A stretch of DNA of 64,000 nt. Origin: Rhynchospora pubera (lineage: Eukaryota > Streptophyta > Magnoliopsida > Poales > Cyperaceae). The notes beneath the pieces were generated by a model. It was not told the DNA's origin. It worked only from the letters and a program-made list of their open reading frames with translations, and did not search any database. Position numbers and translations under genes: made by a program. The stretch's first letter is position 1. The number at the start of each line of letters is the position of its first letter. Positions 14,337-26,872 of the stretch are shown here, in pieces. The stretch covers positions 63,774,251 through 63,838,250 of the forward strand of contig CM051463.1 in assembly GCA_028095005.1 (NCBI GenBank), read 5' to 3'.

Positions 14337-16879
14337 GGCATTTTTCAAAAAACTCGGATACGGCTATATATATAAAATAATAAAAATAATATATTTTTAT
14401 TTAAAAAACTAATTTATATATAAATGTTATTAATCTTATATTATAATAGGAGTCGATTCTATAGAAAAATATATTATCTAATCATTTTATTTGTACGTCA
14501 TTAATCTCTACAGTTAATATTAAACTAGGGTAGGAAATCGAGCTTCGCTCGATATTGAGTTCGTAATAAATTTAAATTTTAATATCTTTTTATTACTTTT
14601 ATATATTTATAGTTAGGATGTTTGTTTAGATATATTACTTAGTTTTATTTATAGTTTTATTTGAATTAAATTTTTATGGGATTTTTTTTTGCGTTTATGT
14701 TAAATAAAATTTAAAAATTTGTTGATTTACTTTTTATTTGATAAATAATTTATAAAATTTATTATTGACTACTTCATTTGATATTTACTGAAGAAAATTT
14801 TTTTTGTAATAGATTTGATGTATATTTATTTTCTATTCACATATAACAATATTATTATATTATTTTATATTTGTTTCGGCATGAAAGGTTTGTTCAAATA
14901 TTCATTGGATGATATAAGGCTTGAAATATTATATTGATTAAACTTATTAGCTCTGGCCATTCTTTGTTGGCATTTTTTGGTCTTTTACCGGGTATTTTTA
15001 TTTGAAGCATTTTATATTACTCTTTGATGCATATTAACATAGAATGAAAAGAAATGTATATATTTCATGTGGAGTAAAAATATTTGGTAATTATTATTAT
15101 TATTAGTAACACATATTTGTAGCACATTACAAAAACGTGTTATTGAAATCAGATTTGCAACTTTTAAAGTGTCACTGAAGCATTATTCAGTGATTGATTC
15201 TCAGAAGTTACTAATTTGATTGTCATAAGATAATTATAAATTTATTTAGTGAAGGCAATGTAATATAATAGTTCGTTGTAAATAGTTTCAATATGTTTTT
15301 TTTTTTTAAAAAAATAAGTGCTGAGACTTCACTTAGATTATTCGTTGTCAATTGCATTTTGTCTATATAAACTATATTTGTAGCCTCTAGCCTTTAGTTT
15401 GGACCTTCATCAATTAATGAGGTTGCTAGCTAACTGGTAATGTATGCTTGGCACATGCAAAAATAAAATAATTGATAACCCAAGTTTAAATTATGACATA
15501 ATTAACTAAAACTAATCAATTACCTTTTGGATCTCAATAAATAAGCACCCCTAATATCTCTCATAAACATACAACATACAACGTTTTCAATAACATTATA
15601 AATTCCAAAGCCAAAACTCAATATCTGTATAGGAAATAAATTAGTTTATCACTTAATGCTTTCCTTTGCAGTTGCCACCACATTGAGTTTATGCACCCCT
15701 TGGAGATGTAGAATCAAGTGGAAACAGGCATGATGCTGAATCGAGTTTTTGTGAGGCATCATCATACAATTTAGAATAGACTATATATTTATGTGCTAGA
15801 TTCAAATAATTAAAACTCAACATACGCACATTTCCTGGATTGATGATGGTGTAATTGTACCGATATATTCTTATTCCTCATCTAGCGCAGTTGAGCTCAG
15901 ATTGTATCTAACAAAAATTTTTCTATCTTAGTGAATGTTGAGTATGAGATCTCAACACCTAGCAAGTCTTTGACCCTCCCAAAATCTGACATTCTCTCAT
16001 CTCATTAATTAACACACTTGCAGCTATTAAAATATGAAACACAGAAAATTTCTATGTTGTGGACACCGCAAGTTCTGCTATCTTAATAAAAATAGAAATA
16101 GTTCAAATGATAAACATAAATATTAGAAAAAAAAAGGAATAGAAATAAAAGCAATGGAAAAATAGTGTAAAATTATTGAAAATGAACATAATATATACCA
16201 TCCTCATTAGTATCAGTATCCATATCCATAATGGTAAGCTCATTAGCAAATAGCACATGCATTGCTATTAAGCCAACTAAGCAGTAATTAAGAAAAATTA
16301 CCAACTGATAATATGGAGCAAAAAGTGAAGCGTCATACATTATCTTTCAAATATTATAGCCTAAATCCAGACCAAACAGTTCACATCCAACTAAATCTTC
16401 ATTTAATTATACGTTTGAGAGCTAACAATTATCTCAAATGACATTCATCATAAACTGCACACCGCATTTGTATATGTATCTAATTTAAAAATGTATATCA
16501 AACCTCTATTCATGCTTCAATATTTATCTATCCATAAATTTCAAACTTTAAATCAAACAATTATCATTCTATACCCAAAATGACAAAATCAAGCTTCCTA
16601 GAAACTATAAATTCATAAGCTTGATTTATAAGATTTTTACCAATAAATATAAAGAGAGGAAAAAGTGTCATCTCCAAATCAAATTGCTTTCTCTTTTGCC
16701 AATAGAATCCAAACAATATCAGCAAAGATGACGTCCCCTGATTACCAATTGACTTGAAACGAATCCATAAGTACATATTTAAATTCTCAAACTATTTCAG
16801 CTTTATTAAAAATAATTAATGAAAAACATAGAATACCTTTAGTACATATTTTTTTCATGTTCAACTGATTTTTGCCTTG

Positions 16880-18960
16880 AAAAAAGTTTCTTAGATAGCT
16901 CCGCTACATGATCCTCTTATTTCTGTAAATTACAAAAACCAAATGCTAGTTAATTTAAAAATTATTCATTTCAACTATAGTAACCGTCAAAAGATGTAGA
17001 AATAGATGCCTAAAATACAAATCTGATTGCAAATTAATAATCCCTCTAAATTTAAATAACCTAACAAATAAACCTGGAGCAAACAAATAATCAAGCTCGA
17101 GAGGCCTACATTGCCGGTACCAGCGCCTGATTTACATAACTTTTTGGTCATCTATTGAAGAGTGAAGAAGGGTTTATCGGAGCTGGTACCTGCATCATAA
17201 ATAGACTTGCTTTTGACTCTGGTTAGGCTCCATTGTCGCCGTATAGTCCTTTTGGAAGCTAATTGCTCAAGTCGAGAGTCAACAGTCATAGATTCTTTGG
17301 ACCTGAGGTTTACCAAATTGTTCCCAATCTCAGAAAGATAACACCAAATGTCATTTATCCAATAAAAATAAGAGTTACACAAAATGTCATTTAAGCACAA
17401 TTCAAGGTAGATAAGAATGCATGAATGAAGCTCCATTAAAGAAATTTCTTACCAGTATTATGTTATTAGCTATAGTTGGGGGCAAAGTAATAATACATAG
17501 GCTGATTAGTGCTCTAATCTGATCACAACTCTCTGCCAACAAAGTGACTATTTGGATCAGGATAATGATAATGATAACCTGGAAAAAAATTCAACGATAA
17601 AAAAGTAATTCATACAAAAAATAAACTGAAAATAGTAATTGTATAACAATCTGTCACAATTGATTAGAGAAATGTAAAATGGAATAAGAGAAACGTAAAA
17701 AGGAATGACCTTGGCAGTAAAAGCAACAGACGTATATATGGATAAGAAAACTGGAAAGTGTGAATGTAATGACCGTTTGGATCCACAATTTGTGATTTGC
17801 AATTGCAATTTAAGGGCATTAACTCAATGACTGTGAGGGACCAGGAGATATAAAGCAGCATTAAAATCAATCAAAACCGCTTGTGATATTTATTGAACAT
17901 GAAACGACAAATGCATTAAATATAATAAATCTTATTTCCCAAAAAGTATATTGGAACTATGAAGGATACAGATAGAATGAAATTTTATATAGGAATAAGA
18001 TGGACAAATACTGTATATTATCGATGCTGCTTTATATTTAGTCTTGATTTCCTCGAATTCAATTTGAAAAATGTCAAAATAGTTTCTTCCCCTTTTTTGC
18101 ATTTTTGTGACTTTTTTTTAATAGTTGGATCAGTCACAATTAGTGTGTACAACAGGCTTTGCGGACTGCTATGTAGTCATTCCACCCACCGTAAGTGATC
18201 GTAAGCATCCATAAGCTTTTCACTATATGTTGAAAATGACATTATTACGGGCTTAATAAGATTCTTTTTACATGTACATCTTTCAAATTGCTCCTTATGA
18301 AACTGTTTGAGAAAAATAAATAGAAATTATACAGAAATGAGAAACTAACACATCTAAAATAGAGGAAAAATAAGATAAATAATAATAATAATAATAATAA
18401 AAAACGTGAAAGAAAGTTTAATAAAATTTAGGATATTTCGTAGATGTTAAACTAACATGATATAACAAATATTAAGGGAATGAACTAATAAATTGGAGAA
18501 ATCAACACATTTAAAATAGGACAAAAATAAGGAAAACAAAAAGGCTACAGTAGATTGTCATTAAATTGGCGAATTTTAAAAATGGTATCGAAAGAAATAT
18601 AAGGGAAATAAAAAAACGTGTACCGAACTTCCATTAAAATCAAGTAATTTCATAAGAAGGAATGGGGGAGGGGGAGGGGGCATAAAATGCACAGAGGAGG
18701 TGCCCTCGATAGGAGGGGAAAATCTATAATCAATCATAAACCTTCTATACCTGAAATAGGGAGCAACCGGGGTGCGAAATAGAAAGGAAAGAAAACCTAG
18801 AATAGTCTGTACGATTCCTTTGGAGAAGCACGGAGAGGAAGGAGGAAGGTCGGGTGTGAGCCTGGTTGCCGGAGGAGTAGACACAAAGAAGGAGAGCCGG
18901 AAAAGGGATGCGCCGAGCAGCACAAAGGAGAGTCGGAGGAAGGAGATGAGATGGAAATGA
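16880..18960 (-). pseudogene. possible multi-exon gene or captured gene remnant, unidentified
   Basis: Several short minus-strand stretches look like exons. A 5' segment at about 18,752-18,950 is open, CT-rich and ends at a plausible donor (TTTCAG|GTATAG). A segment near 17,460-17,580 is open for about 40 codons. The segment at 17,153-17,340 is open to a stop and contains NLVNLRSKESMTVDSRLEQL followed by a basic stretch. A further possible piece near 16,880-16,920 reads EDHVAELSKKLF. I could not chain them into one phase-consistent reading frame and recognise no domain. They lie entirely inside the 14,265-19,899 transposon, so a captured gene fragment is one explanation; a genuine small gene interrupted by introns is another. 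Confidence 0.25.
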
Positions 18961-19540
18961 CCTAGAGGCTAGAGCATATAAAAGATAAACGGATTAGATT
19001 TTACATCTTAAAAATAATCAACGGACAGGATGTATTTTCGGAGATGAGCGTGTATGTAGCTTTAAAAACTGCGCAAAAAAATCACGCAAATTATATTATA
19101 CTATATAGATTGCACACATTTAGAAGTATGCCCCACGGACAGAAAGGGAAAGCGTTTTTTCAGTGGCGTTGCTACAGAAAGAAGTTCTCGTTCGTACAGC
19201 TCTTTTTCTAAGGAAATTTCGGGTTCCCCGCAGGCAGGAATGGAAGATGTAGCCAAACAAATCTAGTTCGACGCCGCCTTAGCGGAAGCAGTATAGTAAG
19301 TACGGCCGGAATCACAATGAGAGAGAAGTAATGATACTATATATCCGCGGGAAAGAGCGAAGTACATGAAATATCAATATCTTTCCGCCTCTTCTTTAAG
19401 ATTTCCCGCCGAATCGAATCGTCTAGAATAGAACCCCCAAAAACTAAGACTGTTACCGTGCGCTCGCTTTTGACATTAAATTGTACACATCTACAGCAAA
19501 AGTCACGAGGGTCATAGTCCGGTTTTGGTGTTCTCCTTTA

Positions 19541-19582
19541 GTCCCACATTGAAAAAGTAACTAACTTCAGAAAGTATATATA
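19541..19582 (+). promoter_or_regulatory. snRNA-type promoter signature (USE + TATA, Pol III-like spacing)
   Basis: The sequence GTCCCACATTG (19,541-19,551) differs by one base from the plant upstream sequence element RTCCCACATCG. A TATATATA box follows at 19,575-19,582. The gap between them is 23 bp; in plants about 23-24 bp is the Pol III (U6-type) arrangement and about 33-34 bp the Pol II arrangement. I see no recognisable U6, U3, MRP or 7SL sequence downstream (19,600-19,690) and no T-run terminator within about 100 bp, so it may be a relic or drive an unknown RNA. Confidence 0.45.
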
Positions 19583-19907
19583 GACTATTTACATCTGTGT
19601 GTATGGCTCTGTGAGCGCCCATAGGCTACGCCGAGTGGCTTGTATAAGTGGTCCAAGGTTTGCGGGCCAGTGCGAAGAAAAAAATATGTGACACGTGGCG
19701 TCTTTAGAGTGGTGGATGGATATCCGTATCGGGGCGAGTCATTGACCGTATCCGTTGGTCAAATAAATTAAAATATTGAGATACGCCACGTGAGTTATCC
19801 GGTACGTATCGCACACGCATCGTATGCGTATCCGTGTCGGACACGGATACGTATCCAATACGGGATACGGTGTGAAATTGCCGTATCCTGGTAACATAGG
19901 ATTGCAT

Positions 19908-20471
19908 TAAGTATGGCCGTACCTGAAAAATAGAGAACCGATGGGGCCACACCACTGGACCGCGCGCATCACATGGTTCAGTCAGACACTCAGACTCCTT
20001 TATCTTGCCTCTGTCACCCTCCAATCATGTGGTCGATGTAATCATAAAAAAAGAAGAGAAATTTGACAACTCTTCCGTGAAAGAAGATGGAAGATCAGGA
20101 TCGTCCGATCTTGAGTCGGAACTCCATGTCCCCCAACATCAATCGACTCTTGTGAAAATCCCTATGTTTAGTCTCATATAATATAGTCTGTTAGATAACT
20201 TAGATCCCGCATTATGTTGGCATTAAACAAAGAGAAAACATCTTGGTTTGACATTGTGCTTATCCAATCAAAACCGACGCTCCAGATCATACCACCTAGA
20301 TTCCCTTCTAAACTAATACAAGTCAACAAGTCAGAAATTTAAAAGTGGCACATTCTACAGCACATTCTTTCTTTCTTCGTCTAAACAAATGGGAACGCCT
20401 GCTAATGGATACCTCCAGCTTCCTCTGTATAAAAACAACTTTCCCGCTGAGTATTCAAGCAGAAACTCACC
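19908..20471 (+). promoter_or_regulatory. upstream region and TATA box of the first PLD-like gene
   Basis: This is the interval between the transposon's right TSD and the start codon. A TATA box, TATAAAAA, lies at 20,428-20,435, 44 bp before the ATG, which implies a very short 5' leader. No other element is clear. Confidence 0.55.
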
Positions 20472-23400
20472 ATGGCTTTCTCTTATCCTTCTTCTTCCTT
20501 TCTACTTCTTCTAGTAGTTCTTTCTTTATGGCAGCTACCTTTCGCCTTTTCTGATCAGCCCAATTGCAAGGCATGGCTTGTTCAGTCTGTACCTACGGAT
20601 ATGCCAGATCTTCACCTTGTACCTGGTGTACTCTCAACTGGTATAAACCTTTGCTTCTGTGTGTGTTTGTCTTCCCTTTTGGTTAAGCTACACTGTCAAG
20701 GTTGGTTACTCCATGCAATGGCAAAGTTTTTGCCTTTTTTGGAGAGCTATATATGTGTATGTAGGCCTATTCAATTCCCACTGTAATCAATCTACTTCAG
20801 GTTTATTAACTAGAGAAATGTAGTAAATTTTTTAATCTGGTTTAATCAAACTAAGGCATTGTAACATTATTCTCATATTTTGAATTCCATTGCGAATAAC
20901 ATGGTAATTACTTCATCTTTTTTTAAAAATTTGGTAGGTGACGTACTACAATGGCTAGCTGGAAATGCAACAAAGAGCTTAGACTTGACAGTACAATATT
21001 GGGAACTTTTGGCTGAACCGAATAACTCCAAATCAGGCGATTACGGCTTCTCCGATGCTGATATGAAGAAATTTGGTGCTGATGTTGGCCGTCAAGTGTA
21101 CCAATCCTTAGTCAATGCAGCTGATCGAAATGTCCCCATCAGGTACGAAATGAAGCTGATTTTGGTACTATATTGGCCAGTGCAAGGACTAGTAACTCAC
21201 GCGGCCATATGTGAACAGATACTGAGTTGATCTGAAAATCATTTATTTTCTTGTTTTCATAAAGTGTCGCAGAGACACTTTATTAGGTCTTATAATGGAG
21301 TAGTTATGTACCTATTTGGTGCATCAAGTGCATTATTATCTTGTGTATTCATTTTGCCAGTCGGTTAATCAATATTGTGTTTCTACTAATCAGGGCAATG
21401 AGAAAGTGCTGGCATAAACCTGGGCAAATGTTGTTAGCTATTAAGTTTCTTAGGGAACTGAAAGTTCCTGGAATCCATCTTTTTGTTTCCGCAAAGATGA
21501 GCTTTTGGATTAATTAATTAAATTCATTGTTGACATACTTTTTGGTAGAACAAAACAACATTTCTTCAACAAAACCAGAAAAATATAATAAAATGAGCTT
21601 TTATTGAAGTAAAAAGTACACATTTTTTAGAATAACCATTCTAGTCCAAAAAGACCTGGAGTTTCAAATTCAGAGACAAGAATGTGGCTAAAAGTCATCT
21701 CCTCTTGGCTATTGTTAATCATATCTTGAATATTTTGCCTGTATAGGATAATCCAACACTCAGGGGTTTACCCGAGTTACGTCCAAGAGGCATCAGACCT
21801 GGCAGCAGGTCACCCTAATGTGAAAAATGTCACTTTGTTACTTAGCAAATGGTGGGGCACTGGTATCATCCATTGCAAAGTTTGGATTTCTGATAACAAG
21901 GATATTTATATTGGCTCTGCTAATAATGATTGGAAGTCTCTCACGCAGGTATGGTATTTTACTGCCACCAGAGCTGACTGATTGATATGGTACATGAATT
22001 GGCTCAATTTGAGCAATAAATACCAGACATAAATGGTACAGTATCTGAAAAAATCTTTCACCCCAAGCACATCTCCAGTAGAAGGCACCAGCTCTAATTG
22101 GTACTTTCCAGTGTGTCAATTTCACACTTAGTTCTGGAAACATTAAATATATATGAAGTTGCTTAATTAATCTTATTTTGGGCTTAGTTTCAATATTCAG
22201 AAATCAGAACAAAAAATTCCTTCAGTAACGCATTCCTCAGGTCATGTCTTAAACAGTATGCTTTGCCAACTTCTAAATTGTATTATTTTGTTTGTTCAAA
22301 CTTTGATGATAGGTAAAGGAGCTGGGAATCTATCTTGTGGGTTGTCCCAAGATAGCAGATGCTGTAGAGAATTATTTCAACAACTTATGGACACTTTCGA
22401 CCCTTAATTCCACAGATTATACCAGAACCATTGTTGACAGGCAGTGGCAGGCTTCCAGAGTGGTCCCTTGCTGGTCCAATTTCATCCCTAAAGAGGAACG
22501 ATGCAGGTACTTCCTGTTTGTAGGACCAGTATAATACACTTCAGTAATACAGTTTGTGTGTATAGAATGGAAAAGTTGTGGTCGTAGAAACAATATTGGC
22601 AATTCGCTATCAATAAATAAATAAATTGAGATCTGGACAACCTATGTTTGAAAATCTAACTACCCCAGCCCTGCCTACTTGAATCCTTGTTGACCCGTGT
22701 TCTGACAGAGATGAACCCAAACTGAAATGAAATGAAATGAAATAGACCTGTCGTGTGACTGATTTATATCCTAAATCTGATAGAATGCTGAAACCTTAAT
22801 TCAACTTTGACATGTATCAAATCAAATGATATGATCATAATTGACTCAAACCTAGAAATCTAGCTGGTCGTGAAATGCTCTTTTTGATTATTAATTTGCA
22901 AGTCAATTACCATGTGTACCCTGCAACATTAAAGTTATGTGTGACCCTGCAAAATCTAAAAGTTAGTGAACATGTTTGTTTGCAAAGGCACTGAGATATT
23001 TCACTCACACTAGTACATCAAATGTGTATATATTTCTTTTTGTTATTCCATGACTACCCTGTTTGCAGAAACCATTCCTCTCTCACTTCTGCCTTCCCCT
23101 CACCCACCCCTTTTTCTCTTCCTTTTTTATTTCCCTTCCAAATGCATATCCTACAGGAGCAACCTTATCCGACCTGAACAATCTGATCCCTAAACCCAAT
23201 TTGACCCAAGCCATATTATCTTGGAAGTATAAATTCATGGTCAGGTTGAGGGTTGCAGTTGGGGCCATACCTGATCTGACGAGGTGCAACTCCTTTCATA
23301 TATTGAGATTTATTAACGCTTTGCTTTTGACGTCAAAAACAGTTCACCTCTCCATCCAGCTATTGATATACCGCATGTCAATGGCTACCCAATCATAGAA

Positions 23401-24873
23401 GACCCTTCCACATTTGATGTATCGATTGAGACACCCGGAGTGGATGCTTCTACTGCTACAAGTGACTCGAGCTATCTTTCTTTTGCACCTCCCGAGGTAA
23501 GTATATAAATAATACTATGGTTTCCAATTGTATGCTTATAGGTCTGGTCAAATGTTCATATGACAATTAAAGGAAGTTGAAAGAAAAAAATCTTCTTGGT
23601 TAACTTGAGTATTTATGAGTAATATGTGGTCACCATGGTATTAGCTGCTAACTATTAGTTAGGTCAGGCCCCAATACTCAAAATACCATACTGGTGCCAT
23701 ACTAACATTTGCTGGCTGGGATGTAATAAATATCAATATTATACTAGTACCATTTCTTGTACGATTAACAGTACCTTACTATGTAAACTTGAGAAGTATA
23801 TGAAGTGGAAAAAAAGATTATACCATGGACTAACTACTGTTTGTTTGTATTTTGTAGCTTCTTTTTGACAAGTTTCAGTCTGATGAACAAGGATGGATTG
23901 AAACAATTAAATCAGTTAAAGTTGGTGGGACCGTGCGTATTAATACTATGGATTGGCTCGGCCAATCACAATTTGCCAACCCCATGATCTTTTGGGATTC
24001 TCTCACTTCTGCTATTTCAGAAGTACGAATTATTTTCTACTTGAATCCTTGGTCAAAAAAAAAAAAAATCTCAGCTGTGAGTAAATGGAGAGTGCATTTA
24101 AGAAAATCGAGGCACATATGTAACAATAAGATTGTGGACAATTTGGACTAAATTTAAACCTAATCAGTCATGTTATCTACTGGTGCTGTACCAGTCAACC
24201 TGGAGTTTCCCCAATAACTGTCAAGACCTCAAACCTTGGATGTACTTTACTTGCTTCAATCTGTCTAGCAAGTTGGATTTACATAAGGTGCTATTTGCAT
24301 GATTGTTCTGGTACCAATATTTACCTGGCCGCTCTATGATGAGTAAATAAGACATTCCTAGAGGTGATCTGACCAGCTCATAATCTTAACATCTCAGTTA
24401 GATCATCTAATAATATAATTTGTCATCATCAGGTTGTATTTGCAAAAAATGCCACGGTTCATCTTCTGGTGGCATACTGGGCCCACTCGCTAGACAATGC
24501 CGACAAATACCTCAAAAACCTTCTCTATACAAATGTCCTATGTTCCTCCTCAAAATATAACAACTGTGGGGGCAAAGTTGAAATTCGCTACTACATCATT
24601 CCAGGCTATAACAAGACAGGCCCTGCCATTGCTAACGGGACAGCAACGGGTAATATTTACCCAGACTACTCGCGAGTCAACCATGGGAAATATGCTGTGA
24701 GTGATGTGAGAGCCCACATTGGTACCAGTAATTTGATCTGGGACTATTTTTACTCTACAGCAGGGGTCAGTTTCGGTACATACAACCCCTCCATTGTAAA
24801 GCAAGTGCAACAAGTGTTTGATGCGGATTGGGATTCACCTTATGCACAACCTGTGCAACCATTGAGTTCTTAA
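20472..24873 (+). CDS. secreted PLD3/4-like protein with two HKD motifs, copy 1
   Basis: Seven exons: 20472-20640, 20938-21142, 21747-21948, 22313-22506, 23343-23496, 23858-24022, 24433-24873; coding length 1,530 nt, 509 aa, phases all consistent. Residues 1-27 form a signal peptide (hydrophobic core FLLLLVVLSLW). Two phospholipase D signature motifs HxKxxxxD are present, H167/K169/D174 (HCKVWISD) and H447/K449/D454 (HGKYAVSD), each followed by the usual G-S/T-x-N. These are the catalytic pairs of the PLD superfamily. The overall length, signal peptide and lack of C2 or PX/PH domains fit the PLD3/PLD4-like branch rather than classical plant PLDs; animal PLD3/4 act as lysosomal or ER-associated 5' exonucleases. 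Substrate in plants is not known to me. The start is the first ATG after the TATA box, in good context (CACCATGGC). A tandem copy lies 3 kb downstream. Confidence 0.93.
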
Positions 24874-26090
24874 TCATGAGAGGGAATATACAAAAATGTG
24901 TATTTTGATTTGATATGGAGAATAAATGCTTGCTTGTCTCAGCTGGTTGATCTCGAGGAAGTTTTGTTGCTCTATTCATATTCTTTTTTTTTTCAAGGAG
25001 TGCTAAGAAAATTTTTTGCAGTAATTTGATCATCTTCCCCAATTTGTAAATGTATTAATTTTCTATACTGAGTTGTACCTGACTTGTTCAATTTTGGAAC
25101 TTGATGTAAATTTGGTCTCTTATTAATGTCAACTCTTTGTGAGTGTACCTGATTACCAGTATTAGCAGTCTCTAAGACTTGACTCTCCATCTTTTCATTG
25201 TTGCATCTTTGCTGACCTTTCTGAATAGTCCAGCTGTAACTGTGTAAATAAAAAACTAATTAAAGTGTACCAGTACCAGAAAAGTCTTTATCGGTGATAT
25301 TTCATTGTTTCATCTTTTCTGAGCTTCCTGAGTAGCCCCAACTTGAAACTGTGCAAAGCAAAAAGCCTAGTAGTCATTTTTGTGTTCTCAAATGCTCCCA
25401 CAAGGTTGCAATAGGCTGGAAGCATCTTCAAAACAACCTAATTGAAGATATATTGTGAAAATCTTAAATCAATATTGATGTTGTCAAAAAGAGCAAATAA
25501 AACAATTTCGCATACTGTAACAGGTGCACAGAACAAGAAAAAACTGCATTGAAAAAATCTACCTTAAGTCTGATTTTGTTTCATTGTTTTTATCAAATAT
25601 TGATCATTATTAATCACATAAAAAATTTCAGCTCGTCCCCGGTGAAGATAGTTCTCTAAATTCAAGTAGAAAGTATTCAGTCCTGTAAAAGAAGTTGATT
25701 CAAAGAATCAACCTTGAATGATTTGAGTAGGATCAACCTTCAAGTGTAGAAAGTTCTCAATTTCTCACGTGTTCACAATTTCTCACGTGTTCACTGATGT
25801 ACTATTAATATATTCAAGTTTTTCTCAGCATAGCGTTTTTTTTTTCTTTTCCTGTTTATCCAAAATGCTTCATCAGAAGCATCGTTTGATTTCTCATAAT
25901 GTGATCAACTGGAGTGCCTATACAGTAAATTTATCATATTTTCGTATCTTCAAATGGGAATAAACGCTTCATCATAATAGGCCGAAATAAATGGGAATCG
26001 TACTTCATTTCTGAAAATTGATTACTATCATCTAAAGTTTTTTCATTGAATAAAATGGACACTTAGATAAGAATCATAAGATAAACATTT
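24874..26090. other. 3' UTR of PLD-like copy 1 and intergenic DNA
   Basis: An AATAAA signal lies about 50 bp after the stop codon (near 24,921). The remainder is AT-rich with no convincing frame; the 64-codon frame at 25,769 is low complexity. Confidence 0.6.
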
Positions 26091-26283
26091 GGGTGTGTTT
26101 GGATGAGCCGGGAATAGGAAATAGGAATAAGGAATTTCGGTTTGTGTGTTTATTCTTATTCTTGTGCAACCCAAACAACACACGAATAAGGAATTTGGAC
26201 CCTTATTCCTATACTAACAAAAGTATAGTATAAAAATAAGGAATAAGAATAAGCACGCAAACCAAAATTCCTATTCCCTATTC
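26091..26283. mobile_element. GGGTGTGTTTGGATGAGC MITE, right end missing
   Basis: Starts with the same terminus as the complete element at 26,639 (GGGTGTGTTTGGATGAGCCG) and shares the internal sequence with its AATAAG and CTTATTC inverted runs. Homology stops near 26,283 before the right terminal repeat, so it is truncated. It lies in the spacer between the two PLD-like genes. Confidence 0.8.
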
Positions 26284-26638
26284 TGAAAATAATCAAAGTG
26301 AACACATATAGACAAATAAGTTGAATATGCATATAAAAATCTATAAGAATGACAAACTTCCATATTTTGTATGTGTTCACTTTAATCATCGATGTGTGCA
26401 CCTTATTTTAAACCTGTGCAGATGTCAAGTATCATTTCTTGTTCATTTCTCTCAAGTTCCAAATAAAATTAATTAAACCCAATTTCCCTCTCTCGCTTGA
26501 TCTATCCTTCCCTTGTGCCCGATTATAATATATATTCCATTTCATCCCCAGGGATCTCAACTTTCTTCTCTCTTTCCAGTTACCACTGTGTACTCCCGCA
26601 CTTTAACTTCCTCATTATTCTCATACCCAAAACTCATA

Positions 26639-26869
26639 GGGTGTGTTTGGATGAGCCGGGAATAGGGAATAGGAATAAGGAATTTCGGTTTGCGTGCTTA
26701 TTCTTATTCTTGTGCAACCCAAATAATATGAGAATAAGGAATTTGGGCTCTTATTTCTATACTAACAAAACCATGGTATAAGAATAAGAAATATGAATAA
26801 GCACGCAAACCGAAATTTCTTATTCTTATTCCCTATTCACGGCTTATTCCGTTCCATCCAAACACACCC
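26639..26869. mobile_element. GGGTGTGTTTGG MITE, complete (Tourist/PIF-Harbinger-like)
   Basis: A 231-bp near-palindrome with termini GGGTGTGTTTGGATG and CATCCAAACACACCC. It is flanked by 3-bp direct repeats ATA at 26,636-26,638 and 26,870-26,872. The 3-bp TSD and G-rich TIRs fit Tourist-like MITEs, though the usual target is TWA. Relatives are at 26,091, 45,366 and 57,745. Confidence 0.85.
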
Positions 26870-26872
26870 ATA

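Larger units (their letters stand above)
14265..19899. mobile_element. DNA transposon candidate, 5.6 kb, 13-bp TIRs and 8-bp TSD
   Basis: The left terminus CTATGTTACCAGG (14,265-14,277) is the exact reverse complement of the right terminus CCTGGTAACATAG (19,887-19,899). Immediately outside lie identical 8-bp repeats, GATTGCAT, at 14,257-14,264 and 19,900-19,907. Perfect 13-bp TIRs and a perfect 8-bp TSD together make chance very unlikely. Both subterminal regions are GC-rich with GGATACGG-like motifs (14,278-14,370 and about 19,700-19,886), unlike the AT-rich interior. An 8-bp TSD is typical of the hAT superfamily, but I see no transposase, so the element looks non-autonomous. The interior may contain a captured plant gene (see 16,880-18,960). 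Confidence 0.8.

Noticed and set aside
19600..19690. A known Pol III RNA gene (U6, U3, MRP, 7SL) after the USE/TATA pair
   Set aside because: None of the conserved starts or boxes I know are present and there is no nearby T-run terminator.
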